DNA of 26,965 nucleotides, from the NCBI GenBank assembly GCA_025360945.1, contig JANYBE010000279.1, forward strand, positions 1-26,965. The letters run 5' to 3'. The notes beneath the pieces were generated by a model. That model saw only the letters and a program-made list of their open reading frames with translations. It was not told where the DNA came from and searched no databases. The stretch is from Rhizobacter sp. GTDB lineage: Bacteria > Pseudomonadota > Gammaproteobacteria > Burkholderiales > Burkholderiaceae_C. The position numbers and the translations under genes were made by a program. The stretch's first letter is position 1, and every line of letters begins with the position of its first letter. This document shows positions 1 through 7,717 of this stretch, piece by piece.

Positions 1-303
1 GTCGGCGACTGTCTTCAGGCGCTGGCCGTAGTCGATCGCCTGCTCGTGATCGTGGATCGAACACGGGCCGACGACGACGATCAACCGGTCGCCCCGCCTA
101 TGCAGCACATCGGCGATCGCCGACCTGCTCTTCTCGACGAGCGTCAGCGTGTCGTCGCGCACCGGCACGCGCTCCTGCAACAGCGCCGGCGTGATCAGCG
201 GACGCACGGCGCCGATGCGCACATCGTCGATGCGGGTCGTGTCGAGCGTGCTGTCGCGGGCGCCGATTTCGCGGTCGTGAGAGTGGTCGTCGGGTCTGCT
301 CAT
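1..303 (-). CDS. 3-deoxy-7-phosphoheptulonate (DAHP) synthase, class I, N-terminal part
   Basis: The first 101 codons of a gene that runs off the left edge of the window. DAHP synthase condenses phosphoenolpyruvate with erythrose 4-phosphate, the first step of the shikimate pathway, in the cytoplasm. The visible part reads from an ATG at 303 and contains the segment RIDDVRIGAVRPLITPALL and, at about residues 78-86, VVVGPCSIHD. Both are typical of the AroG/AroF/AroH-type N-terminus, where the GPCSIHD loop lies by the active site. No stop codon occurs in the frame. It lies 11 bp downstream of the oxidoreductase gene on the same strand, so the two could be co-transcribed. The Shine-Dalgarno sequence is weak. 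The isozyme type (Phe-, Tyr- or Trp-sensitive) cannot be told from this fragment. Family assignment is firm; the operon link is inference. Confidence 0.9.
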   Translation of the reverse strand, partial: MSRPDDHSHDREIGARDSTLDTTRIDDVRIGAVRPLITPALLQERVPVRDDTLTLVEKSRSAIADVLHRRGDRLIVVVGPCSIHDHEQAIDYGQRLKTVAD

Positions 304-314
304 GGGCGCGCAGC

Positions 315-3300
315 TTACCGCGACACCACGGCGATGCCACGGAACTGACCCGCGGTCGGTGCCGTCACCGGCTTCGGGTAGCGATCCGGCATGAAGCGAT
401 GCAGCAGCTCGGCCTCGCGTGCACGCGCCAGCGCGACGTTCGCGATCTTGACGTGGCCGTAGCCGCGAATGCTCATCGGCAACGCCGCGATCTGGATCGC
501 ATTGGGCAGCCGATCGGCCGACAGGTTCGTCAGCAGCTCATTGACTCGCCGCTCGAACTGCGTCACCAGATAGCGCTCCATGCGCCGCTCTTCGGTGTGG
601 CCGAAGAGATCGAACCAGCTGCCGCGCAGTGCCTTTCCCTTGGCGAGCAGCTTCATGGCCGGCAGCATCCACGCACCGAGCACGATCTTCTTCGGCGCTT
701 GGCCGTTCTTCGGCCGCGCGAGCAGCGGCGGAGCCATGTGGAATTCGAGCTTGACGTCGCCTTCGAACTGATCGGCGAGCTGGCGCTGAAAGCTGCCGTC
801 GGTGTATAGGCGCGCGACTTCGTACTCGTCCTTGTAAGACATCAGCTTCACCAGGCTGCGCGCAACCGCACGCGTCAGAGGCAGTGAGGCATCGCTGCCC
901 AAACAGGTCTGCTCCGCTTGCTGCGCGCGGCGCACGGTGGCTTCGAAGCGTTGCGCCCACGCGGCATTCTGGTAGCCGGTGAGGTGAGCAACGCCGCGCC
1001 CAATCAGGCCTGCAAGCGTGTCGTCGTCCGCTTCGGTCACAGGCTCTTCGCGCAAGGCTGCCGGATTCCCGGCCGCAACCCGGCCGAGCGCGAACGACAG
1101 CAGGTTGCTCTCGATGGCCACGCCATTCAGCTCGATCGCGTGTTGCATCGCGGCGAGACTGATCGGCACGAGCCCGCGTTGCCATGCATAACCCATCGCG
1201 AGGATGTTCGCGGTGACGGTGTCGCCGAGGAACTCTTCGGCCAGCGACTGTGCGTCGAAGGTCTCGACGAGTTCCTCGCCCGCGGCGAAGCGCATCTTCG
1301 CGAGCAGCAGTTCGGTCTTCATATCGGCATCCGGGTTCTTTAGCGACTCGGCGACCGGGATCTCGTGCACGTTGGTGACGATGCGCGTGCGCCCATGGCG
1401 CACCGTCTGCAGCGCCTCGGGCGAGGCGGCCACGACCATGTCGCAGGCCAGGATCGCATCGGCCTGCTGGGTGTCGATGCGCACCTGGTTCAAGCGCTCT
1501 GGGACATCGGCCAGGCGCACGAAGCTGAGCACCGAGCCGCCCTTTTGCGCGAAGCCCATGAAGTCCAGCACGCTGGCCGACTTGCCTTCGAGGTGCGCAG
1601 CCATCGCGATCACCGCGCCCACCGTGACGATGCCGGTGCCGCCGACACCGGTGACAAGCAGGTCCCACGGGCCGTCCCACGCGTGCGCTTCGGGCAACGG
1701 CAGTGCTGCGACGCGGCCGAGGAAGGCGTCCTTGCCCACGGACAAGGCCCCGCTCTTCTTGCGCGGCTTGCCGCCGGTCACGCCGACGAAGCTCGGGCAG
1801 AAGCCCTTCTCGCAGGAATAATCCTTGTTGCACGCGGTCTGGTCGATCTTGCGCTTGCGGCCCATCGCCGTTTCATGCGGCAGCACGGCAACACAGTTGC
1901 TCTGCACCGTGCAGTCGCCGCAGCCCTCGCACACCGCCTCGTTGATCAGCAATCGCTTCGGCGGATCGACGAGCTCGCCCTTCTTGCGCCGACGCCGCTT
2001 CTCGGCCGCACAGGTCTGCTCGTAGATCAGCACGGTCACACCGCCCATCTCACGTAGACGGCGTTGCACGGCGTCAAGCTCGGTGCGATCGAAGAACTCG
2101 GTGCCGCTCGGGAACAGGCCCTTAACGGCGTCGTACTTGACTATGTCGTCGCTCACGACAACAACCTGCTTCACGCCTTCGCTCTCGACCTGGCGCGCGA
2201 TCCGGTCGACGCTGATCACGCCGTCGACCGGCTGACCACCGGTCATCGCGACCGCGTCGTTATAGAGGATCTTGTAGGTGATGGTCGCCTTCGCCGCAAC
2301 CGCCTGCCGAATCGCCAAATAGCCCGAGTGGTAGTAGGTGCCGTCGCCGAGGTTTTGAAACACGTGCGGTGTCTTCGTGAACATCGCGTGCGAGATCCAG
2401 TCCACACCCTCCCCGCCCATCTGGATCAAGCCGGCCGTGCTGCGGTCCATCCAGTTGGCCATGAAGTGGCAGCCGATGCCGGCGCGCGCACTCGAGCCTT
2501 CGGGCACGCGGGTAGAAGTGTTGTGCGGGCAGCCGGCGCAGAAATACGGCAGACGCTTGACGCTGTCCGAGTCATTCGCGAGCAGATCGGGCGGCGTGAA
2601 GTCGCGCACATGTTGCAGGTGGTCGCCGAGCACGGTGTTGTCGGGGAAGTGCACCGCGAGCCAGTGCGCGACCAACTCGATCAAACGCGACGGTCGCAGC
2701 TCGCCGAGTGCCGACACCAGCGGCGCGCCTTGCCTGTTGTGCTTGCCGATCAGCACCGGCCGCGCGTCGGCCGGGGCGTTGTAAAACAAATCACGCAGCT
2801 GCATCTCGACGATCGCGCCTTTCTCCTCGAACACGAGGATCTCTTTGAGCCCTTGCGCGAATGTCCGCATGCGCGTTGTCTCGAGCGGGAAGCTCAGGCC
2901 CACCTTGTAGAGCCGCACACCCGCGGTCGCGAGCATCTCGGGGCTGATCTGCAAGCGGCGCAGCACTTCCATCAGATCGAGGTGCGCCTTGCCGCAGGTG
3001 ACGATGCCGACCGTGGCCTGCTGGCTCGCGATCACCTCGCGGTCGATCGAATTGATGCGCGCGAACGCGGCGACCGCGGCAAGCTTGTCGGTCAAGCGCG
3101 ACTCGATGCGCAGCGACGGCAGATCGGGCCAGCGGTAGTGCAAGCCGTCGGCCGGCGCGCAGTGGCCGGTACGCTCGCGCACAGCGTCAGCATCGACCCA
3201 TGCGTCAGCCAGCGCAAGCACCGCGTCCAGATCCACCGTGCCCGCGCTCTCGACCACTTCGGACAAGGCCGTGCACCCGACCCACGCGCCCGAATAGCGC

Positions 3301-3899
3301 GACAGCGCCCAACCGTACAGCCCGAACGTCAGCATCTCGGCCACGTTGGCCGGTGACACGATCGGCATCTGCCAGGCCTGGAACGCGTGGTCGCTCTGGT
3401 GCGGCATCGACGACGACACGCAACCGTGATCGTCGCCCGCCACGACTAGCACCCCGCCGTGCGGCGACGAACCATACGCGTTGCCGTGCTTGATCGCGTC
3501 GCCCGCGCGGTCCACGCCCGGGCCCTTGCCGTACCACATGCCGAACACGCCGTCGACGGTTCGCTCCGGGTCGGACTCGACGCGCTGCGTGCCCAACACC
3601 TGCGTGGCGGCCAGTTCCTCGTTGATCGCCGGCACGAAGCGGATGCCCGCCTCGCTGAATTTCTTGCCGGCCTTCCAGACCGCCTGGTCGACCATGCCCA
3701 GCGGCGAGCCGCGGTAGCCGCTGATGAAGCCCCGCGTGTTCAGCCCGGCGACGGCATCGCGCTCACGCTGCATCACGAGCAAGCGCACCAGCGCCTGGGT
3801 GCCGGTCAGGAACACGGCGCCTGACGCCGCCCACAGGTTGTCCGACAGCTTGTAGTCGGGTCGGCGCACGCCGGCGTCGGAGGTGGTTGCAAAAGTCAT
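315..3899 (-). CDS. Indolepyruvate:ferredoxin oxidoreductase, fused alpha-gamma type
   Basis: A 1194-residue thiamine- and iron-sulfur-dependent 2-oxoacid:ferredoxin oxidoreductase in which the IorA- and IorB-like parts are one chain. The family oxidatively decarboxylates arylpyruvates (from Trp, Phe, Tyr) to aryl-acetyl-CoA. Visible parts in order: the pyrimidine-binding/transketolase-like N-terminus with RGSPLGMVD near residue 60; a PHNTSTRVPEG segment near 460; the thiamine-diphosphate motif GDGTYYHSG near 515 with NDAVAMTGGQ after it; a ferredoxin-like cluster with CEGCGDC near 655 and a second cysteine group (ACNKDYSC, FCPS) near 690-700; then the gamma domain with TGVGGTGIVTVG near 750. 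I chose the ATG at 3899 (MTFATTSD) because an upstream extension to 3941 would run into the operator-like dyad. No good Shine-Dalgarno is visible there. It is divergent from the Lrp regulator, the usual sign of its control. Substrate is inferred from the family. Confidence 0.93.
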   Translation of the reverse strand: MTFATTSDAGVRRPDYKLSDNLWAASGAVFLTGTQALVRLLVMQRERDAVAGLNTRGFISGYRGSPLGMVDQAVWKAGKKFSEAGIRFVPAINEELAATQVLGTQRVESDPERTVDGVFGMWYGKGPGVDRAGDAIKHGNAYGSSPHGGVLVVAGDDHGCVSSSMPHQSDHAFQAWQMPIVSPANVAEMLTFGLYGWALSRYSGAWVGCTALSEVVESAGTVDLDAVLALADAWVDADAVRERTGHCAPADGLHYRWPDLPSLRIESRLTDKLAAVAAFARINSIDREVIASQQATVGIVTCGKAHLDLMEVLRRLQISPEMLATAGVRLYKVGLSFPLETTRMRTFAQGLKEILVFEEKGAIVEMQLRDLFYNAPADARPVLIGKHNRQGAPLVSALGELRPSRLIELVAHWLAVHFPDNTVLGDHLQHVRDFTPPDLLANDSDSVKRLPYFCAGCPHNTSTRVPEGSSARAGIGCHFMANWMDRSTAGLIQMGGEGVDWISHAMFTKTPHVFQNLGDGTYYHSGYLAIRQAVAAKATITYKILYNDAVAMTGGQPVDGVISVDRIARQVESEGVKQVVVVSDDIVKYDAVKGLFPSGTEFFDRTELDAVQRRLREMGGVTVLIYEQTCAAEKRRRRKKGELVDPPKRLLINEAVCEGCGDCTVQSNCVAVLPHETAMGRKRKIDQTACNKDYSCEKGFCPSFVGVTGGKPRKKSGALSVGKDAFLGRVAALPLPEAHAWDGPWDLLVTGVGGTGIVTVGAVIAMAAHLEGKSASVLDFMGFAQKGGSVLSFVRLADVPERLNQVRIDTQQADAILACDMVVAASPEALQTVRHGRTRIVTNVHEIPVAESLKNPDADMKTELLLAKMRFAAGEELVETFDAQSLAEEFLGDTVTANILAMGYAWQRGLVPISLAAMQHAIELNGVAIESNLLSFALGRVAAGNPAALREEPVTEADDDTLAGLIGRGVAHLTGYQNAAWAQRFEATVRRAQQAEQTCLGSDASLPLTRAVARSLVKLMSYKDEYEVARLYTDGSFQRQLADQFEGDVKLEFHMAPPLLARPKNGQAPKKIVLGAWMLPAMKLLAKGKALRGSWFDLFGHTEERRMERYLVTQFERRVNELLTNLSADRLPNAIQIAALPMSIRGYGHVKIANVALARAREAELLHRFMPDRYPKPVTAPTAGQFRGIAVVSR

Positions 3900-3900
3900 G

Positions 3901-3948
3901 AGCGGAATTGTTGCGCCGTGTTCCGAGAATATGCTTCTCAATTCCGCT
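3901..3948. promoter_or_regulatory. Divergent promoter/operator region with two dyads (candidate Lrp-type site)
   Basis: The 87-bp gap between the oxidoreductase start (3899) and the lrp start (3987) holds a perfect 10-bp inverted repeat, AGCGGAATTG at 3901-3910 and CAATTCCGCT at 3939-3948. Inside it lies a 15-bp dyad, GAGAA-TATGC-TTCTC, at 3925-3939. The 15-bp dyad has the size and A/T-centred form of sites bound by Lrp/AsnC proteins and matches the E. coli Lrp consensus at most positions. The repeats are seen directly. That the neighbouring Lrp protein binds them and controls both genes is inference from the divergent layout. Confidence 0.55.
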
Positions 3949-3986
3949 AAGGTTAGCGCTTGTTCTTGGAGAAAATAGGCTCGTAA

Positions 3987-4487
3987 ATGGCGAAAGGCGA
4001 TACATCTTCACTTTTGGACGCCTACAGCCTAAAGATCCTTCTCGAGCTGCAGCGCGATGCGCGCCAGACGGTCGCGCAGCTGTCGGCCGCCGTGGGCCTG
4101 TCGCCCACGCCGTGCTGGAAGCGCGTGAAGGACATGGAAGCAGCTGGCGTGATTCGCGGCTACACCGCGCTGGTCGATCCGGAGAAGGTCGGTCTACACC
4201 TCACGGTGATGGTCGAGGTCAACCTGACGCACCACAGCGAGGACTTGGTGCAGCGCTTCGAACAGGCGATCGCGGCGAGCCCGCACATCGCGCGCTGCCA
4301 GGCCACCACCGGTCAGGCCGACTACCTGATGACGGTGCTCGCACCCGACATCAAGCACTACGAGCGCTTTCTGCACGAGACAATCTTCAAGCTGCCGGGC
4401 GTGACACACGTGCGCTCGAGCATCGTGCTGCGCGAGATTAAGTCGGAGATCGCGCTGCCGATCGGGCAGTTGCTGGCAGGCGCGTGA
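3987..4487 (+). CDS. Lrp/AsnC family transcriptional regulator
   Basis: A 166-residue protein of normal Lrp/AsnC length. The N-terminal winged helix-turn-helix is visible at about residues 8-60 (DAYSLKILLELQRDARQTV, then LSAAVGLSPTPCWKRVKDME as the recognition helix region). The C-terminal RAM ligand-binding domain follows (VMVEVNLTHHSEDLVQRF, then CQATTGQADYLMTVLAPD, ending with a conserved VRSSIVLREIK strand). Such proteins form octamers or dimers of dimers and sense amino acids or related metabolites. Its gene is divergent from the oxidoreductase, so it probably activates or represses that gene in response to an aromatic amino acid or arylpyruvate. The ATG at 3987 has a GGAGA about 14 bp upstream, a little far. 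Family is firm; ligand and target are inferred. Confidence 0.93.
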   Translation: MAKGDTSSLLDAYSLKILLELQRDARQTVAQLSAAVGLSPTPCWKRVKDMEAAGVIRGYTALVDPEKVGLHLTVMVEVNLTHHSEDLVQRFEQAIAASPHIARCQATTGQADYLMTVLAPDIKHYERFLHETIFKLPGVTHVRSSIVLREIKSEIALPIGQLLAGA

Positions 4488-4792
4488 GGCCGGGCCGCGC
4501 GTCTCGGGGGCTAGCGCCATCTGTCGACTTCGTCCTACGCGGAATTGACGCAGTCTCCGATCACACGGGGGGCGCCCCGCAGGGATGATTCGCCACCCGC
4601 ACCCAGGAGACCACTGTGAATCCGATGCCTCGCTCTCGCCTCGATGCCCTGCCCCGGCCAGCCCCGTCACGCATGACCAGCTCACGCTTGCGCCAACCGA
4701 CCCCGCCTGCCGGGCATGCCCGCGCAAAGCGCGATCGGGGTGTACTTGCGCCGCCTGGGCCGTTGTTCGGCGCCCGCTGACATCGGCATGCC
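4488..4792 (+). other. Intergenic stretch with a possible lost N-terminal extension
   Basis: About 305 bp lie between lrp and the DUF2384 gene. A good Shine-Dalgarno (AGGAGA, 4605-4610) precedes a GTG at 4616 that opens a 54-codon frame (beginning VNPMPRSRLDALPRP). This ends at a TGA at 4778-4780, only four codons before, and in the same frame as, the ATG at 4793 of the next gene. Either this is a leader, or the original gene began at 4616 and a stop codon or pair of frameshifts now splits it. I see no recognisable domain in the 54 codons. A GGGGCGCCCC palindrome at 4569-4578 lies upstream. No tRNA or clear terminator is visible. Confidence 0.35.
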
Positions 4793-5209
4793 ATGCCGGC
4801 GATCCATGCGCCGCCAGCGTCGACGGCGCTCGCGCTGCCGGAGGCGTTCGCGCGGATCGGCGGTCTGTTGACCGGCGACGATCTCGCGCTGGTCCTGCGC
4901 TCGTCCCTCGATCAGCCGGTCTCCCGCCTTGCACAGTGGATCGCGCATCGACAAGTAGTCAACTTCGTCTGGCATGCCGAGTTCCTGTTGCCGAGGTTTC
5001 AGTTTGAGCCCGAGTCTATGCGGCCACGGTCACGCTTGAGCGACGTGATCGCCGAGCTCGCCGACGTCTACGACGACTGGGACATCGCTGCCTGGTTCGC
5101 GCGCCCGAACACGTGGTTGAACGACAAAGCGCCGGCAAGCGTATTCGCGCTCGATCCGTGCTCGGTCGTGGGCGCGGCACGCGCAGATCGGTTCGTCGCC
5201 ATTGGATAA
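4793..5209 (+). CDS. MbcA/ParS/Xre-type (DUF2384) antitoxin-like protein
   Basis: A 138-residue protein whose C-terminal half (about residues 80-136) looks like the MbcA/ParS/Xre toxin-binding domain. The features are an acidic DWDIAAWFARPNTWL stretch followed by a proline/alanine turn and a final helix-like AARADRFVAIG end. In this fold the domain packs against RES-type toxins or acts as a dimer module. The N-terminal half (FARIGGLLTGDDLALVLR, then a VVNFVWHAEFLLPRFQF segment) shows no clear DNA-binding helix. No RES-domain toxin lies in the window, so this is probably an orphan of this widespread betaproteobacterial group rather than half of a toxin-antitoxin pair. The ATG at 4793 has a poor ribosome site, while a better-placed GTG lies upstream at 4616 behind an in-frame stop, so the true N-terminus is uncertain. 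The role is unknown. Confidence 0.6.
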   Translation: MPAIHAPPASTALALPEAFARIGGLLTGDDLALVLRSSLDQPVSRLAQWIAHRQVVNFVWHAEFLLPRFQFEPESMRPRSRLSDVIAELADVYDDWDIAAWFARPNTWLNDKAPASVFALDPCSVVGAARADRFVAIG

Positions 5210-5301
5210 ACCTCGCCCGGGCCAGGGCCGGCGCGTATATTCATTCGGGCGATGGGGCCACCAACCGCATCGCGGAACCCGTCAATTGTCAGGAGATCCT
5301 C

Positions 5302-5853
5302 ATGGCTCAGCTTCAGATCGTCGTCGTGGTCGGCAGCCTGCGCCGCGATTCGTTCAACCGAAGACTGGCCGAAGGGCTCATCAGGCTGGCACCGCCGGAG
5401 TTCTCGTTCACGCACCTGAACATCGGTGACCTGCCGCTGTACAACCAGGATGAAGAAGCGAACCCTGCCGCGGCCGTGAAGCGGATCAAGAGCGAGATCG
5501 CCGCGGCGCAAGGCCTGCTGTTCGTCACGCCCGAGTACAACCGCTCGATGCCCGGCGTGCTGAAGAACGCGATCGATCATGCCTCGCGCCCCTATGGCCA
5601 GAACTCCTGGAAGGGCAAACCGGCTGGCGTGATCGGCGCATCGGTCGGACCAATCGGCACCGCAATGTCGCAGCAGCATTTGCGCAACGTGCTCGCCTAC
5701 CTCGACGTGCCGACGCTAGGCCAACCCGAAGGCTTCATCCATGCGAAGGAGGGCCTGTTCGACGAAGCCGGCAACATCGGCCCCGCCAGCAGGCAGTTCC
5801 TGCAGAGCTGGATCGGCCAGTACGTGGCCTGGGTCAAGCACCACGCCGGCTGA
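5302..5853 (+). CDS. NADPH-dependent FMN reductase / quinone reductase family protein
   Basis: A 183-residue flavodoxin-fold reductase of the normal family length. The phosphate-binding loop VVGSLRRDSFNRRL is at about residues 9-22. The flavin-contact segment TPEYNRSMPGVLKNAIDHAS is near residues 76-95, and the third loop GASVGPIGT is near residues 112-120. Members reduce FMN, quinones, azo dyes or chromate with NAD(P)H in the cytoplasm, and many serve oxidative-stress defence. The ATG at 5302 is set by a strong AGGAG at 5291-5295. The gene stands alone, 92 bp after the DUF2384 gene. A TATATT lies about 65 bp before the start, but I see no matching -35 box. Natural substrate cannot be told from sequence. 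Confidence 0.9.
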   Translation: MAQLQIVVVVGSLRRDSFNRRLAEGLIRLAPPEFSFTHLNIGDLPLYNQDEEANPAAAVKRIKSEIAAAQGLLFVTPEYNRSMPGVLKNAIDHASRPYGQNSWKGKPAGVIGASVGPIGTAMSQQHLRNVLAYLDVPTLGQPEGFIHAKEGLFDEAGNIGPASRQFLQSWIGQYVAWVKHHAG

Positions 5854-5906
5854 CGCGGCGTACCGGGGCCGCCAGTTCGGATCCAATTCGAGCGCGGCCA
5901 TGCTGA

Positions 5907-6360
5907 GTGGGCGCCGCGCGGCGATCCTGGGACGAAGAGTTCTCAGTCAAGCTGCGCAGCCACATGCTGTTCGCGCAGGCACTGCCGCTGATGGCGCCGG
6001 GCTCGTCCATCCGTGCAGATGTCGTCGATCGCGAGTCTGCGCAACTCCGGCCGCAACCGGGCCCACGAAGCCTCGAAGGCCGGGCAGGTATCTCTCGCGC
6101 GTGCGATCGCGGTCGCGGGCGAGGCGAGCGGCATCCGCTGCAACGCGGTGCTGCCAGGGTTGATGGACACGCCGATGGGGCGCGACGCGACACGCCATCG
6201 CCCGGGACGCGCGCTGGCCGTCCCGTTCAGGCGACAGGGGACGGGCTGGGAGGTCGCACGGGCCTGCTTGATCCTGATCTCGCACCATTCGAGCTACGTC
6301 AACGCGCACGCGCGGGGGATGGCGGCCTGTCGGCCGGCGTGATCGCACGCCCGCGGCCTA
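5907..6360 (+). pseudogene. Short-chain dehydrogenase/reductase remnant (C-terminal half, frameshifted)
   Basis: Only the C-terminal half of an SDR remains. In one frame from about 5925 there is SWDEEFSVKLRSHMLFAQAL, equivalent to the helix after the NAG motif. At about 6012 an extra base moves the homology to the next frame, which reads QMSSIASLRNSG, EASKAGQVSL and NAVLPGLMDTPMG. Near 6320 it returns to the first frame as GDGGLSAGVIARP, the usual SDR end. The nucleotide-binding N-terminus (TGxxxGIG, NNAG) is absent. The catalytic tyrosine of YxxxK is replaced by histidine (AHEASK). Truncation, two frameshifts and a lost active-site residue together make this a dead gene. Its boundaries are approximate. 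Confidence 0.8.
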
Positions 6361-6387
6361 GACTTTTCTCAGCAGACACGAGGCGTC

Positions 6388-6886
6388 ATGGAGATCATGG
6401 ACAAGGTCATCGTCGTCGCCGGAGCCGCCTCCAGCATCGGCAAGGGCTCGCCACGTGAACCTGATGGCCCGCGCCTATGCCGAGCGCGCAGTACTGCCGC
6501 AGATGCTCGAGCGCGGCGCACGTTACTTGGTACAGACTGCTTCTGCCGCCGGCCTAATGAGCCAGGTCAACGCGGCGCCGTACTCGGTCATCAAGCACGC
6601 CGCCGTCGGCTTCGCTGAATGGCTGTCGATCGCGTATGGCCAACGCGGCACCCGCGTCAGCTGCCCGTGCCCGCAAGGCGTGCTGACACCGATGCTGATG
6701 GGCCAGGACGGCATGCAGCGCGCCCACAGCTTTCTCGGTGCCGGCGCGGTCTCGACCGAAGCCGTCGCCGAGGAGGTCGTGCGCGCGATGCACGTGCAGC
6801 GCTTCCTCATGCTTCCTCATCCCGAGGTGCAGACCTTCATGCAGCGCAAGACGGCCGACTACGACCGTTGGCTGGGCGGCATGTAA
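6388..6886 (+). pseudogene. Short-chain dehydrogenase/reductase with internal deletion
   Basis: An ATG at 6388 opens MEIMDKVIVVAGAASSIGKG, a typical SDR nucleotide-binding start. About 20 codons later the homology jumps to another frame at about 6455 (VNLMARAYAERAVLPQM, then QTASAAGLMS, then the active-site PYSVIK, and MLPHPEVQTFM near the end at 6886). Roughly 80-90 residues, covering the rest of the Rossmann half, are missing at the junction near 6445-6455, and the two parts are out of frame. The serine-tyrosine-lysine centre itself is preserved. A protein from an internal start could be made but would lack cofactor binding, so I call it a pseudogene. It lies just after another SDR remnant and is convergent with the Crp-type gene. 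Confidence 0.8.
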
Positions 6887-6938
6887 GGCCCGCGCGCCAA
6901 GGTGATGGCGATGGTCTCCGGCGGCTGATCGCCGCGCG

Positions 6939-7670
6939 TCAGCAAGCCCGCGCGCCTGCAGCGGCCGCGAGCCGAGCTTCGTCGCCCAACACCTGGCGCG
7001 TCGTGCCAAGGTCCAGGATGCCGAGCTGCTGCAGTCGGCCGAGCGCGCGGTTCACGCGCTGGCGGCTGCCGCCCGCCAAAGCCGCGAGATCGCTTTGCGA
7101 CACCGCGAGCTCGATGCGCACACCGTCGGCCGTCGGCCGGCCAAAGCGGTGCGCGAGGCGCTGCAACTCGCGCGCTAGACGCTGCGGCAGCGCCACCGAG
7201 TGCAGCTCTTCGAAGCGCCGAACCATGTGGCGTAGCCGAGCGCAATTGAGCTGCAGCAAGGCCTCGCGAAGCTCGCCGAAACCGTCGCCCAGATGGCGCA
7301 AGTCGAAGCGCGACACGACGAGCAGCATCGACGCCACATGGGCGATCAGGTCGAGCTCGTTCGCGGCATGATCGACCAGCGCGATGTCGCCGAACCACTG
7401 GCCTGGACCGATGAAGTCGAGCGTGAAGCTGCGGTCATCGCTGAGTGGCGTACCCAGCCGCACCGCGCCGCGCACGACGCCGACCCAGCTCGGATTAGTC
7501 TCGCCGCCTTGTGCGAGCGGCGTGCCGGCCGCGACCCTGCGCACCCGCGCGCGGTCCAGGATCGCCTCGCGCAGCGGCTCGGACAGCCCAGCGACCCAGG
7601 CTCCGGCCATGACACTCGCGTTCTCGTCCGCGTGCAGCCCGGGATGCCCCGTGCCGGCGGCCGCGGCCAT
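6939..7670 (-). CDS. Crp/Fnr family transcriptional regulator
   Basis: About 243 residues from the ATG at 7670, or 223 from an ATG at 7610; neither has a strong Shine-Dalgarno and both fit the family's usual length. The cyclic-nucleotide-binding-type beta-barrel is visible (GVVRGAVRLG, then FIGPGQWFGDIALVD). A long dimerisation helix follows, then a C-terminal winged helix-turn-helix (LAVSQSDLAALAGGSRQRVN, then ALGRLQQLGILDLG). No four-cysteine pattern of Fnr-type iron-sulfur sensors is visible, so the effector is unknown. The gene follows the thiolase pseudogene by 47 bp on the same strand, so it may be the last cistron of the beta-oxidation operon or have its own promoter. The start is uncertain. 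Confidence 0.85.
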   Translation of the reverse strand: MAAAAGTGHPGLHADENASVMAGAWVAGLSEPLREAILDRARVRRVAAGTPLAQGGETNPSWVGVVRGAVRLGTPLSDDRSFTLDFIGPGQWFGDIALVDHAANELDLIAHVASMLLVVSRFDLRHLGDGFGELREALLQLNCARLRHMVRRFEELHSVALPQRLARELQRLAHRFGRPTADGVRIELAVSQSDLAALAGGSRQRVNRALGRLQQLGILDLGTTRQVLGDEARLAAAAGARAC

Positions 7671-7717
7671 CCGCTGGTCGAGAAGCGTTCGGCGTAGACC
7701 GCGTTCATCCCAGCATC

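Noticed and set aside
538..1833. Long open frame of 431 codons antisense-register to the oxidoreductase
   Set aside because: It is a shadow frame: very arginine-rich, no domains, and fully inside a clear gene on the same strand.
2064..3356. 430-codon plus-strand frame inside the oxidoreductase gene
   Set aside because: It has an Arg/His/Val/Asp-rich composition typical of reverse-strand shadows in GC-rich genes and no recognisable motif.
315..3941. Upstream extension of the oxidoreductase by 14 codons
   Set aside because: The extension would start with TTG inside the operator-like dyads and adds residues unlike the family start.
4569..4578. GGGGCGCCCC palindrome between lrp and the DUF2384 gene
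   Set aside because: A 10-bp GC palindrome is expected by chance in DNA of this composition, and it has no T-run, no partner repeat and no clear promoter beside it.
6801..6820. Exact tandem copy of GCTTCCTCAT
   Set aside because: It encodes the normal SDR sequence RFLMLPHPEV in frame; a recent duplication would have broken the frame, so the repeat is coincidental codon use.
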